Positions 8,064 to 17,093 are shown, counted from the first letter of the stretch. The stretch is 64,000 nucleotides of DNA from Rhodospirillales bacterium (GCA_022823235.1 JAJDXO010000030.1:62001-126000); one strand, 5' to 3'. Numbers and translations are program-made. The notes: generated by a model from the sequence alone, not told the origin.

Positions 8064-9455
8064 ATGACTGATGATGTCAAAGTCGCCGACAAGACGGATT
8101 CGCTGACCGACCTCAAGGAGACCGACGAAGACCTTCGACTCCCGTCGGTCGTCGAGCCGGCTCATTTTCCGGTCGAGACCATCGATACCGAGGCGCGGCA
8201 CCAGACGCCGGCGGTGGGCCAGCGGGCGACCCGTCCGGATGGCCGCCTGCACGGTCTGGGTCAGACCAAATACATCGACGACATAACGTTCCCCAACATG
8301 CTGTTCGCCAAGATGAAGCGGGCGGGCATTTCCTCGGCATTGATCAAGTCCATCGATACCTCCGAAGCCGAGGCCATGCCCGGCGTGGCGGCGGTGCTGA
8401 CCGGCAGGGAAATTCCGGTCAACTCCTATGGTCCGTCCTATCAGGATCAGCCGGTCCTGGCCGACGAACGCGTGTTCCACGCCGGTGATCCGGTTGCCGC
8501 GGTGGCCGCGGTGACCGAACAGATTGCCGAGGAAGCGTGCGAGAGGATCAAGGTCGAGTACGAGCCGCTGGAGCCGGTCTACGATCCGGTGGAGGCGATG
8601 AAGGACGAGATCAGGGTCCATCCGCCGCACAGCAACATCTACGCGACCAAGCGGATCAAGAAGGGCGATCTCGAGAAGGGCTTCGCCGAAGCCGACCACA
8701 TTTTCGAGGGCGTCTATTCGACCCAGATGATCGAGCACGTGCCGTTGGAGCCTCATGCGTCCATCGCGCAGTGGGATCCCAATGGCCGGGTGACCTTGTG
8801 GTCGAGCCTGGGCAGGATAACCCTGGGCCGGGCCGACATCGCCCGCACGCTCGATATGCCGATCAACAAGATCCGCATTGTCGGCACCATCGTCGGCGGC
8901 AACTTCGGCGGCAAGAACGAGATCACCACCGAACCGGCGCTGGCGCTGCTGTCGCGGAAGACCGGACGGCCGGTGAAAATGGTCTATACCCGCGAAGAGG
9001 AATTCATCGCCTCGACGACCCGGCACCCGTTCATCATGGAGTACAAGACCGGCGTCACCAAGGACGGCATGATCACCGCCCGCAAGGTCCGTCTCGTCCT
9101 GGATGGCGGCGCGTATTGTTCGTGGAGCGAAACCACGCTGGGCAAGGCCTGCATTTTGTCGGCGGGGCCGTACAATATCGAGAACCTGCTCGCCGAGGCC
9201 TACTGCATGTACACCAACAAGACCATGGCCGGCGCCATGCGCGGGTTCGGGGCGCCGCAGGTGTGCTTCGCCTATGAATCCCAGATGGACGAGATCGCCC
9301 ACAAGCTGGGCATCGACCCGCTGGAGCTGCGGATGAAGAACGCCTTCCACGAAGGTTCCGCCAGCCCGACCGGTCAGGTGCTGCAAAGCGTGGTGGTCAA
9401 GGACTCCCTCGAAAAGGCCGCCGAGCGGTTCGGCTGGAAGGAGGACGGCCAATGA
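8064..9455 (+). CDS. Molybdenum hydroxylase, N-terminal half of molybdopterin subunit
   Basis: A 463-residue protein matching the first part of the usual 750-800-residue molybdopterin subunit. It has the a/b-hammerhead domain (about residues 50-165), the first molybdopterin motif GGNFGGKNE and the second motif GAMRGFGAPQ. It stops after AERFGWKEDGQ, where family members normally continue. The next gene begins inside its stop codon (ATGA). All missing C-terminal motifs are found there, so the enzyme is complete but split. It has a good GAGAGGAG ribosome site at ATG 8064. Confidence 0.88.
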   Translation: MTDDVKVADKTDSLTDLKETDEDLRLPSVVEPAHFPVETIDTEARHQTPAVGQRATRPDGRLHGLGQTKYIDDITFPNMLFAKMKRAGISSALIKSIDTSEAEAMPGVAAVLTGREIPVNSYGPSYQDQPVLADERVFHAGDPVAAVAAVTEQIAEEACERIKVEYEPLEPVYDPVEAMKDEIRVHPPHSNIYATKRIKKGDLEKGFAEADHIFEGVYSTQMIEHVPLEPHASIAQWDPNGRVTLWSSLGRITLGRADIARTLDMPINKIRIVGTIVGGNFGGKNEITTEPALALLSRKTGRPVKMVYTREEEFIASTTRHPFIMEYKTGVTKDGMITARKVRLVLDGGAYCSWSETTLGKACILSAGPYNIENLLAEAYCMYTNKTMAGAMRGFGAPQVCFAYESQMDEIAHKLGIDPLELRMKNAFHEGSASPTGQVLQSVVVKDSLEKAAERFGWKEDGQ

Positions 9456-10474
9456 AAAAGCGCGGCAAAGGCATGGGCTGCATGTGGTACCCGATCGGGT
9501 TTACCGTGATGGCCAACCCGTCGGCGGCGACCGTAAAGGTCAATGAGGACGGCACCGCGACCCTGATCACCGGTACCGTGGAAACGGGCCAGGGCTCGCT
9601 CACCGTCCTCGGCCAGATCGCCGCGGAGGAACTCGGCATCTCCACCGACGACGTGCATGTGGTTTCGGCGGATACCGACGCGACGCCCATGGATACGGGC
9701 GCCATCGCCAGCCGCACGACCTATGTCACCGGCAACGCGATCCAGCTCGCGGCCGAAAAGGCCAAGAACATCCTGTTCGACGTTGCGGCGCCGATGCTGG
9801 GCGTCCGTCCCGACCAGCTCGAGGCCAAGGACCGGCGGATCCAGGTGAAGGGCTTCCCGCAATCCTGCCTGCCCATCGGCGAGGTGGCGGCGCACGCGCA
9901 GAACGGCGCCGGCACGCCGGCGCTGGGGTCCGCATCCTACAATCCGCCGACCGTCGCGATGGATCCGGAAACCGGCCAGGGCAAGCCGTTCTCCACCTAT
10001 GTCTACGCAACCCAGATCGCGGAGGTCGAGGTGGACGAAGAGACCGGAGAGGTCGAGGTTCTGCGGATCGCGGCGGCCCACGATTGCGGCACCGCGATCA
10101 ACCCGATGTTGGTCGAAGGCCAGATTCAGGGCGGCATCTCCATGGGAGTCGGCATGGCGATCCAGGAAGAGATGCTGTTCGACGACGAGGGCAGGCAGAT
10201 CAATCCGAACCTCACCAACTACATCATGCCCACCAGTCTCGATATGCCCGACCTGGAGGTCGACATCGTCGAGAACTTCGACCCGACGGGACCCTTCGGC
10301 GCCAAGGGTGTGGGCGAGCCGACGGCGGTGGCTACCTCGGCGGCGATCTGCAACGCCATCTACGACGCCGTGGGTGCGCGGATCTACAATTTGCCGGCGA
10401 CGGCGGAGAAGGTCCTGGCGGCGATCAAGTCGAAGGACCACAGCGACCGGCAGAAATATCTGCCGGCCGGGTAG
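9452..10474 (+). CDS. Molybdenum hydroxylase, C-terminal half of molybdopterin subunit
   Basis: A 340-residue protein that starts at the ATGA overlap with the previous gene, opens MKKRGKGMGCMWYPIG and contains the remaining molybdopterin motifs: GTVETGQGSLTVLGQ near residue 46 and GAKGVGEPT near residue 285, whose Glu is the catalytic base in the family. Splitting into large and medium molybdopterin subunits is known for the selenium-dependent nicotinate dehydrogenase of Eubacterium barkeri (NdhL/NdhM). The separate start codon and clean overlap argue for a genuine two-gene arrangement rather than a frameshift. Confidence 0.87.
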   Translation: MKKRGKGMGCMWYPIGFTVMANPSAATVKVNEDGTATLITGTVETGQGSLTVLGQIAAEELGISTDDVHVVSADTDATPMDTGAIASRTTYVTGNAIQLAAEKAKNILFDVAAPMLGVRPDQLEAKDRRIQVKGFPQSCLPIGEVAAHAQNGAGTPALGSASYNPPTVAMDPETGQGKPFSTYVYATQIAEVEVDEETGEVEVLRIAAAHDCGTAINPMLVEGQIQGGISMGVGMAIQEEMLFDDEGRQINPNLTNYIMPTSLDMPDLEVDIVENFDPTGPFGAKGVGEPTAVATSAAICNAIYDAVGARIYNLPATAEKVLAAIKSKDHSDRQKYLPAG

Positions 10475-10482
10475 CGCTCGAG

Positions 10483-10980
10483 ATGGCCGATCCGATCCGC
10501 AGACTGACGCCGTTGGCGGAGACGGTCGGCCGGCTTCTCAAGGACCGCGGCGAGACGGTCGCGGTGTCCGAATCGTCCACCGGCGGTCTGGTTTCAGCCG
10601 CGCTTCTCAGCATTCCCGGCGCCTCGGCCTACTTCATGGGCGGCGGGGTGATTTATACGCACAAGGCGCGCGAGGTGTTTCTCGAAATCGATCTCGACGA
10701 TCACCCGGGTGTGCGCTCGGCCTCCGAACCGTTCGTCAGGCTGACCTCCGCCGCCGTTCGCGAGAAGCTGGGCACGACCTGGGGACTGGCCGAAGCCGGC
10801 GCCGCCGGGCCGACCGGCAATCGCTACGGCGACGATGCGGGACACACCTGCATCGCGGCCGCCGGCCCCCTGGAGCGGGTCGTCACCATCGAGACCGGCC
10901 ATGCGGACCGCGAAGACAATATGTGGCGCTTCGCGGAAGAAACCCTCAGGTTTTTCGAGGCGGTTCTGCGCGACGCGTAA
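10483..10980 (+). CDS. CinA C-terminal domain family protein
   Basis: A 165-residue protein consisting of only the CinA C-terminal domain. Typical motifs are SESSTGGLVSAALLSIPGAS at residues 26-45, a GGGVIYTHKAREVF segment, and GAAGPTGNRYGDDAG. In the pyridine nucleotide salvage enzyme (PncC) this domain hydrolyses nicotinamide mononucleotide; the usual Cys of ESCTGG is Ser here, as in SESSTGG. It begins 8 bp after the molybdenum subunit, so it belongs to that operon. Its link to a hydroxylase is unexplained; amidohydrolysis of a pathway intermediate is one possibility. Confidence 0.8.
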   Translation: MADPIRRLTPLAETVGRLLKDRGETVAVSESSTGGLVSAALLSIPGASAYFMGGGVIYTHKAREVFLEIDLDDHPGVRSASEPFVRLTSAAVREKLGTTWGLAEAGAAGPTGNRYGDDAGHTCIAAAGPLERVVTIETGHADREDNMWRFAEETLRFFEAVLRDA

Positions 10981-11099
10981 TTCTCCATCCCGCCGATCTA
11001 GCCGATGCGCGGACACTCCGGCGGATGCGTCTGTCGGCGGGCGCGCTCACCCGATATCCTCAAGGCCGGTCGACAACCACCGCCGGGGAGGAATTGGTC

Positions 11100-12107
11100 G
11101 TGGCGGAAATCGTTCTCGGGATCGGTACCTCGCATAGTCCGATGCTCTCGCTTGCACCGGCGCACTGGGATATCCGGACGGATGCGGACCGGGCGGCGCC
11201 GGCGCACCCCTACCGCGGGGAAATGTACTCCTTCGAGGAGCTGAAATCGGTGCGCGATACGGCGCGCTACACGGCGCTGGATACGCTGGAGAACCGCGAG
11301 GCGAGCTACGCGGCCTGCCAACGGCATCTGGATGCGCTGGCCCGGAAGCTCGCCGAGGCCGATCCCGATGTGCTGATCATCGTCGGCGACGACCAAAAGG
11401 AATGGTTCTTCGACGACGTGCAGCCGGCCTTCGTCATCTACCACGGCAGCTCGATTCGGGCGCGGGCCGTCGACGCCTCCGATCCCGACCTCCCGCCGCC
11501 CATGCTGCCCGTCCGCCTATCCTATTGGCCGGCGGAGGATACCGACTATCCCGTCGACGGGGCGTTTGCCGAACACATCATCCTGCAAACCATCGAGGAT
11601 CGGTTCGATGTCACCTCGTCGCGCCGCCCGCCCGCCGATGCGCATGGTCCGCGCACCATCGGGCACGCCTTCGGCTTTATTTACCGGCGGCTGCTGGAAG
11701 ACCGGCCGATCCCCTTCGTCCCCATATTGATCAATACTTATTTTCCGCCCAACCAGCCGACCGCCGCGCGGTGCCACGAGATCGGCCGGTCCATCGCGCG
11801 GGCGGTCAAGTCCTGGGAAGCGGACACCCGCGTCGCCGTGATCGCATCGGGCGGCCTGACCCATTTCGTCATCGACGAGGCGTTCGACCGCAAGCTGCTG
11901 GACGCCATGCTGGCGGGCGATCGCGCCGCCATGACCGAGGACGGAAACGAAGCCTTTCAGTCCGGAACATCCGAAATCAAGAACTGGATTGCCGCGTGCG
12001 GCATTCTCGAAGACACCGGCCTCGAGATGACGCTGCTGGACTATGTGCCCTGCTATCGGTCCGAAGTGGGAACCGGTACCGGGATGGCGTTTGCAACCTG
12101 GACATAG
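11100..12107 (+). CDS. LigB-type (class III) extradiol dioxygenase family protein
   Basis: A 335-residue protein beginning at GTG 11100, which has the strong GGGGAGGAA ribosome site. The opening VLGIGTSHSPML puts a His at residue 12, the position of an iron ligand in LigB-like extradiol dioxygenases; later conserved segments include IIVGDDQKEWF and HGPRTIGHAFGFIYRR. These enzymes cleave a catecholic ring next to the hydroxyls with Fe(II). A CAEX-type long frame continues upstream from about 9999 but overlaps real genes, so that extension is rejected. Following a molybdenum hydroxylase, it may cleave a ring that the first enzyme hydroxylates; that is inference. Confidence 0.82.
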   Translation: MAEIVLGIGTSHSPMLSLAPAHWDIRTDADRAAPAHPYRGEMYSFEELKSVRDTARYTALDTLENREASYAACQRHLDALARKLAEADPDVLIIVGDDQKEWFFDDVQPAFVIYHGSSIRARAVDASDPDLPPPMLPVRLSYWPAEDTDYPVDGAFAEHIILQTIEDRFDVTSSRRPPADAHGPRTIGHAFGFIYRRLLEDRPIPFVPILINTYFPPNQPTAARCHEIGRSIARAVKSWEADTRVAVIASGGLTHFVIDEAFDRKLLDAMLAGDRAAMTEDGNEAFQSGTSEIKNWIAACGILEDTGLEMTLLDYVPCYRSEVGTGTGMAFATWT

Positions 12108-12130
12108 GCCCGGAGGACCCGTAAGCCGCT

Positions 12131-12508
12131 TTAGCCGGGCGCCCGCTCGACGCGGATCGGGTCGCCGGCCCGAACCGCCGCGAGTACCCGGACGTCGCTG
12201 GAGGCGTCGGCCCAAATGTTGACCGCGGCGGCGAGACGGATTTCGTCACCCTGGCTGACCGGTGTCCTCCCGAAGCCGATGGCGATGGCGTCACCCTGGC
12301 ACCAGAAGGCGATCTCGCCCGCCTCGACCACGTCACGGGCGTCACCTTCCCGCGAGGCCGAAACCGGCGTCGGGAAGTACACCTCCTCGCCCCAGGTGTT
12401 GGCGGTCGACGTGAAGGGGAGGGCGGCCCAGATAGCTTCGGCCGTTGCCGTCTCGCGGAGGGCCGCCTCCATAACAACCTCACCGGCGGTGATCCGGACG
12501 GTGCGCAT
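12131..12508 (-). CDS. Cyclophilin-like fold protein (TM1367 family)
   Basis: A 125-residue protein with the family pattern of the TM1367/DUF369 cyclophilin-like fold: TATAEAIWAALPF, NTWGEEVYF, AFWCQGDAIAIGFGRTP and AAVNIWA. These are small beta-barrel proteins structurally like peptidyl-prolyl isomerases but without the isomerase residues; their function is unknown and they often sit in catabolic operons. Its ATG is directly adjacent to the stop codon of the rhodanese gene upstream on the minus strand, so the two are cotranscribed. It converges with the dioxygenase gene, with 23 bp between the stops. Confidence 0.85.
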   Translation of the reverse strand: MRTVRITAGEVVMEAALRETATAEAIWAALPFTSTANTWGEEVYFPTPVSASREGDARDVVEAGEIAFWCQGDAIAIGFGRTPVSQGDEIRLAAAVNIWADASSDVRVLAAVRAGDPIRVERAPG

Positions 12509-13345
12509 TTACCGCTCGACCGGAAACCCGACGATCGAGCCCCATTCGGTCCACGAACCGTCGTAGATTTTGACGTTCTCCCAGCCCAGGATCAGCGCCA
12601 TGGCGGTCCAGGCAAGGGTGGCCCGATGAGAGAGGCGGCAATAGACGACGATCTCGTCGACGTCGTCGGGGTCGGCGCCCGCTTCCCTGAATTTGGCGCT
12701 CAGTTCGTCGGCGCTCTTGTAGGTATCGTCGTCATTGAGCAGTTCCTTGAAGAACAGGTGCCTGGCGCCGGGGATGCGGCCGCCGCGCTCGGCGCCGTGG
12801 TCGAATTTACCGTACTCCATCACCCGTTCGCCCGAATATTCCTCGGGCGTCCGCACGTCCAGCAGGAAGCGCCCGGGGTCGCCCAGGCGTTTGCGCACGG
12901 CCTCGCGCCCGAGACGCATGGACTGGTCGGGCGTTCCGGGGGTGTACCCGACCGGCTCATAGGCCGGAACGTCGGTGGTGAATTCGCGGCCGTCCGCGAG
13001 CCACTTCCCGCGGGCGCCGTCGAGCAACCGCAGGTCGGGATGGCCGGCCATCTTCAATGCCCAGAAGGCGTAGTTTCCGTACTGAACCGGATCGCCGTAA
13101 AGAACCAGCGTGGTCTGATCGCCGATCCCGGCGGCGCCGAGCCGCTTTGCGAGCTCATCCGGCGTCACGAACTGGCGGTCGGTGTCGTGCCAGCAAAGGT
13201 CCTTCCAAAACCAGCGGATGGCGCCCGGAATGTGTCCCTCGTCGTAGGCCTTGCCCTCCGGGTCCGATTCAACCTCAATGATCCGGACGTCGGGATCGTC
13301 CAAATGCTCGGCAAGCCAAGCCGTGTCTACCATCGGTGAAGTCAT
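12509..13345 (-). CDS. Tandem-rhodanese sulfurtransferase
   Basis: A 278-residue two-domain rhodanese. The first domain covers about residues 1-130 (YDEGHIPGAIRWFW) and is inactive. The second, about 150-278, holds the active-site loop CRLSHRA, whose Cys would carry the persulfide; GARHLFFKELL and LDVRTPEEYSG are standard. It transfers sulfane sulfur from thiosulfate or mercaptopyruvate-like donors to a thiol. It lies between the zinc alcohol dehydrogenase and the cyclophilin-like gene. A role in sulfur delivery for the nearby molybdenum enzymes, which need a terminal sulfido ligand, is conceivable but unsupported. Confidence 0.9.
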   Translation of the reverse strand: MTSPMVDTAWLAEHLDDPDVRIIEVESDPEGKAYDEGHIPGAIRWFWKDLCWHDTDRQFVTPDELAKRLGAAGIGDQTTLVLYGDPVQYGNYAFWALKMAGHPDLRLLDGARGKWLADGREFTTDVPAYEPVGYTPGTPDQSMRLGREAVRKRLGDPGRFLLDVRTPEEYSGERVMEYGKFDHGAERGGRIPGARHLFFKELLNDDDTYKSADELSAKFREAGADPDDVDEIVVYCRLSHRATLAWTAMALILGWENVKIYDGSWTEWGSIVGFPVER

Positions 13346-13354
13346 CTCAACTCC

Positions 13355-14362
13355 TCAGGCTGCGTGGTCGAGAATGATTTTGATGCCCTTTCCGTCTTCG
13401 AGCATGTCGAGGGCGGTGTTCATTTCCATCAGGGGCACGACATCGGTGATCAGCGGACCCAAATCGACGATCCCGCGCTGCACGAAGTCGATGCAGGCCG
13501 GGAAGTCCTCTGGCTTCGCCACGCGCGCGTTCACCACCTGGATTTCCTTGAAGTACAGATCATAGAACGGGAGCTCGCCCTCGGTAACGGTCAGGATGCC
13601 GAACGGCAGGATGCGCCCGCCGATGCGCACCAGATCGATGGCCTGGGCGACGATCGACAATTGACCGACGGATTCGATCACCAGGTCCGCGCCGCCCCTG
13701 TCGCCCGTCGCCTCGATCACCTGCGCCTTCACATCCGCGGCCGGATCGATGGTGAGGTCGGCGCCCAGTTCCTCCGCCAAATCCCTCTTCCATTTGCTCC
13801 GCGTAATTCCGATCACCGGATAGGCGCCGTGGGCCTTGGCCAGCTGGACATGGAGCAGGCCGGTGACCCCGAGACCGATGACGATCACCGCTTCGCCGGG
13901 AAAGATTTTGGCCAGCCGCTGGGCATGGAGGCAGGTGGTCATCGGTTGAATGAGCGGCGCATGGGTGACGTCCATTCCGTCCGGCAGGGCGTGGACGTTG
14001 TCGCTGGGCGCGACCAGATACTCCGCGAATCCGCCATCCACATCCCGGCCGATGAGCCCGCCGTTGGGGCAAATGTGCATCTGCCCGTTCCGGCACTGAA
14101 AGCAGGTGCCGCAGAAATAGGCCGGGTCGACGATGACCGATGTCCCCGGCGCCAGCGTACCGCCGGAGACGACCTCGCCCACCGATTCGTGGCCCATGAT
14201 CCGGGGATAATCGACGGGAATGCCGCCCTGATAGATTTTCAGGTCGGTGCCGCAGATGCCGGTCTTGGCTACCCTGACCAGGGTTTCGCCGTCGCCCGGT
14301 GCCGGTTGCCCGACATCCCGTGCCGAGACGTCCTTGGGGGCCGTCAGCACCATGCCTTTCAT
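13355..14362 (-). CDS. Zinc-dependent alcohol dehydrogenase (MDR family)
   Basis: A 335-residue medium-chain dehydrogenase. The catalytic zinc site begins with GICGTD near residue 38 and GHESVGEVV. The structural zinc lobe is present as four cysteines in FCGTCFQCRNGQMHIC (about residues 88-103). The NAD fold is VIGLGVTGLLHVQLAKA. It would oxidise an alcohol or polyol to the carbonyl. It stands 9 bp upstream of the rhodanese gene in the same minus-strand operon and downstream of the CtBP-like dehydrogenase, giving two successive NAD-linked steps. Confidence 0.9.
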   Translation of the reverse strand: MKGMVLTAPKDVSARDVGQPAPGDGETLVRVAKTGICGTDLKIYQGGIPVDYPRIMGHESVGEVVSGGTLAPGTSVIVDPAYFCGTCFQCRNGQMHICPNGGLIGRDVDGGFAEYLVAPSDNVHALPDGMDVTHAPLIQPMTTCLHAQRLAKIFPGEAVIVIGLGVTGLLHVQLAKAHGAYPVIGITRSKWKRDLAEELGADLTIDPAADVKAQVIEATGDRGGADLVIESVGQLSIVAQAIDLVRIGGRILPFGILTVTEGELPFYDLYFKEIQVVNARVAKPEDFPACIDFVQRGIVDLGPLITDVVPLMEMNTALDMLEDGKGIKIILDHAA

Positions 14363-14387
14363 GTCGGGCTCTCCCTTGGCCGCGGCC

Positions 14388-15347
14388 CTAGCGGGGCTTC
14401 ACGGGGTATTTGGGCTCCTCGCCGGCGAGTACGGCGGCGACGTCGCTGGCGACCGTGGTCTGCAGATCCAGCAAGGCGTCTTCGGAGTAGAACCCGGTGT
14501 GCGGCGTGAGCACCACATCGTCGCGCCCGACAATGGGGTCGTCGGCGGCCGGCGGCTCGGACGGCAGCACGTCGAGGCCGGCGCCGGCGATTTCGCCCGC
14601 GTCCAGCGCGGCGGCCAGATCGGCGGTATCGACCAGGGGCCCGCGCGCGGTGTTGATGAGGAACGCGGTGTTCTTCATCTTCTTGAAGGCGTCCATGTTG
14701 AACATCTTCTCGGTCTCGGGCGTCAGCGGCGCGTGGACTGAAATGTAGTCCGAACGCGCCAGGAGACCGTCAAACCCGACCTTGGCGACGTTCAGCCTCT
14801 GAAAGACTTCATCGGGGCAGTACGGGTCGGCGGCAATGACGTTCATGCCGAACGCCTGCGCCTTGCCGACGATTTGCTGCGGGATGTTGCCGAGGCCCAG
14901 GAGGCCGAGAGTGTTTCCCCGGAGCCGCGCAATCGGGACCACCGCCGGCATTTCCCAACGGCCGTCGGCGACCAGCTTGTTGGCGTACGGGATCTTGCGC
15001 GCCACCGACAGCAACAGCGCCATCGCGTGATCCGAAACCTCGTCCAGGCAATAGACCGGCGCGTAGGTGACGACGATTCCCTTCTCGGCCGCCGCCCCGA
15101 TATCGATGTTGTCGGTGCCGATTCCGAACCGGCCGATGGCTTTACAGTTGTTGAGGCCGGCAATGACGTCGGCGTTGATCTGGCCGTAGGTGACCAGCAG
15201 AGCGTCGGCATCGGCGGCCACCTCCAGGATGCCTTCCGCGGTGGGCTCGGAAGCGAGCGTGAGTTCCGCATCAACGCGGGACAAGGCCTCCCTGGCAGGG
15301 TCGAGGCTGGGAAAAACGGTATCGGAAACGGCTACTTGGGTACTCAT
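14388..15347 (-). CDS. C-terminal-binding-protein-like D-2-hydroxyacid dehydrogenase
   Basis: A 319-residue D-isomer-specific 2-hydroxyacid dehydrogenase. The nucleotide motif is GLLGLGNIPQQIVGKAQAFG, where the common form is GxGxIG, and the catalytic His is in the final TPHTGFYSEDALL segment. The NTARGPLVDTADLAAAL stretch is typical of the CtBP/phosphoglycerate dehydrogenase group. ATG 15347 (MSTQVAV) was preferred; an extra Met codon lies immediately upstream. It likely reduces or oxidises a 2-oxo/2-hydroxy acid with NAD. It is first in the minus-strand run 15347-12131. Confidence 0.88.
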   Translation of the reverse strand: MSTQVAVSDTVFPSLDPAREALSRVDAELTLASEPTAEGILEVAADADALLVTYGQINADVIAGLNNCKAIGRFGIGTDNIDIGAAAEKGIVVTYAPVYCLDEVSDHAMALLLSVARKIPYANKLVADGRWEMPAVVPIARLRGNTLGLLGLGNIPQQIVGKAQAFGMNVIAADPYCPDEVFQRLNVAKVGFDGLLARSDYISVHAPLTPETEKMFNMDAFKKMKNTAFLINTARGPLVDTADLAAALDAGEIAGAGLDVLPSEPPAADDPIVGRDDVVLTPHTGFYSEDALLDLQTTVASDVAAVLAGEEPKYPVKPR

Positions 15348-15504
15348 CAATCAATTCCTTGCCGGATCAATTCGCGGGCCCGGAGGCGGGCAAATATCGG
15401 TTGCTGAAGGTGCCGTGACATAGCATTGCCCCCCGGGGGTTGCCAGATAATTTTGGGCCGAATTCCGCGCCAATTCCGCACTTTCGGGTGCGCCCGGCGG
15501 ATGC

Positions 15505-16950
15505 TCAGGCAACGATGGGTTGGGCAATGATCCACAGACTGATCATCGTGTAGCCAACCATCAAAACCAACATCGGCAGTTGGCTGCGGAGGGCGCGGCC
15601 GCGATCCCGGTAGAACTTCAGCGCCTCGGCGTGGGCGAGATAGACGGCGGCCACATGGCCGGCGACGATCGCGCCGACGGAAATGAACCAGACCGACCTC
15701 GCGCTGATCACGGCGATGTCGACCTTGTGCCCGGCGGTTCCGAACAGGTCCCAGCCGAACCCGAACGGATCGGAAATGCGCGAGATGAGAAGCTGCCCGT
15801 CGATGGCAAGCAGCGTGTAATAGTGAGAGAGGTGATAGGCGATAGCGATGGGGACGATGGAGTAGACCATGATCCGTGCCAGTCGGAACGTGTCCCGGAC
15901 GTCCCCGCCCATGGCGCTGATCGCCGCCATGAAAATCAGATAGACGGCAATAAACAGGATCGGGAACGCAGCGAGGCCGATCAATTCGACGATCGGCACG
16001 GCCAGCCGCCCGATGTCCTGGATCATGTAGAAGGCTTCGAGGGCGATGCGTTTCGATTGTTCGGTCTCGGTGAAGCCGTCCCAGCTGACAGTTGCCAAGA
16101 GCACCAGAATGAAGACCATCAGGCCGGCATTGGGCAGTTTATCGACCCGCAGTCCGATACCGGGCGGCCGGAGATTCCATTCTCGTCCTTCCGGCCCGGC
16201 CCGGCCCTCGGTGATGGAGAACCGCGCAAACGTTCCGAACACGTTGTGAAAGGCCTCGCCGCGCTCCAACCATTCCTCGCGGCCGGTGAGAAACATGCCG
16301 GTCCAGGTGATGAGCGAATAGACGGTGAGCGCGATGGCGATATTTCGCGGGACCGCGCCGCCCGGCCACGAAATTTCCATCCAGGCAAAGACGGCGAACA
16401 GGATGACGGCCGGCCAGGACCCCATCCCGGGCGGGCACGCCAGGCCGCGGGACAGCCGCCTGCCCGTTGCCGCTCCATGGATCCGTTCGGCCCACAGGAA
16501 GAGCGTGTTCCAGGGATTGAGAAGCGCCCAGGCGTTGCCGATCAGCGAACATACGAAAGCCAGTCCGACCCAGGCGATCACCCAGACCATGACCACCGAG
16601 AAATTCTGCAAGGGGTTTTGGTTGCCGGCATATCCGGTGGCGACGATCAGAAAAAAGACCCCGACGAAAATCAGCCTGACGACAAAGACCAGAACGGGGT
16701 GGGCCAGAATACGAAACGGCCGGGCGTTCAATAGGTTAACTGTCGGCGGCTGGTCGTCGGGCCGGTGACGCATGAATAGGGCGGCGACAACAAACGACAA
16801 GGCAACCGCCGCACCGGCGCCGAACAGGAAGAACGGCAGCGGCACCGGCAAATCGAAGCGTTGACCGAACGCGTGCGCGGCGGCCGGGCCTGCCGGCGCG
16901 GCAAGCAAAATCGCCGCGAGGCCGAGGGTAGGTAAGTGGGTCACGCTCAA
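15505..16950 (-). CDS. Multipass membrane protein of unknown function
   Basis: A 481-residue protein that is mostly hydrophobic. A signal-like segment ends near AAAHAFGQRFDLPVPLP, and eight or more further hydrophobic helices follow, with a soluble loop around residues 200-260. The N-terminal HAFGQRFDLPVP after a cleavable-looking leader is reminiscent of proteins I have seen annotated fenitrothion hydrolase, but I cannot confirm that and do not assign the function. The start is uncertain: TTG 16950 or GTG 16944, neither with a good ribosome site. It is divergent from TTT system 1 and does not obviously belong to the operon downstream of it. Confidence 0.8.
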   Translation of the reverse strand: MSVTHLPTLGLAAILLAAPAGPAAAHAFGQRFDLPVPLPFFLFGAGAAVALSFVVAALFMRHRPDDQPPTVNLLNARPFRILAHPVLVFVVRLIFVGVFFLIVATGYAGNQNPLQNFSVVMVWVIAWVGLAFVCSLIGNAWALLNPWNTLFLWAERIHGAATGRRLSRGLACPPGMGSWPAVILFAVFAWMEISWPGGAVPRNIAIALTVYSLITWTGMFLTGREEWLERGEAFHNVFGTFARFSITEGRAGPEGREWNLRPPGIGLRVDKLPNAGLMVFILVLLATVSWDGFTETEQSKRIALEAFYMIQDIGRLAVPIVELIGLAAFPILFIAVYLIFMAAISAMGGDVRDTFRLARIMVYSIVPIAIAYHLSHYYTLLAIDGQLLISRISDPFGFGWDLFGTAGHKVDIAVISARSVWFISVGAIVAGHVAAVYLAHAEALKFYRDRGRALRSQLPMLVLMVGYTMISLWIIAQPIVA

Positions 16951-17093
16951 GATGGTATGCCGTAATTCGGATAATTCTATCGGGAATGTTGAGGATCATA
17001 CCCGGTTCGTATTATTCGTTAAGCCCGCTTTTGGCCGGGGAGGCGCCGGCTTGGAACCTTGACTCGACCAGGGCGGACAAGTACACCACCGCG

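Noticed and set aside
9440-9470. Frameshift splitting the molybdopterin subunit
   Set aside because: The second half has its own ATG in a standard ATGA overlap and begins at a natural domain junction; a known precedent of split subunits exists. Resequencing would settle it.
9999-12107. 702-codon open frame that would fuse upstream sequence to the LigB-type dioxygenase
   Set aside because: The upstream part overlaps the molybdenum subunit and CinA genes in another frame and is Arg/Ser-rich low-complexity; GTG 11100 has a strong ribosome site and the family start.
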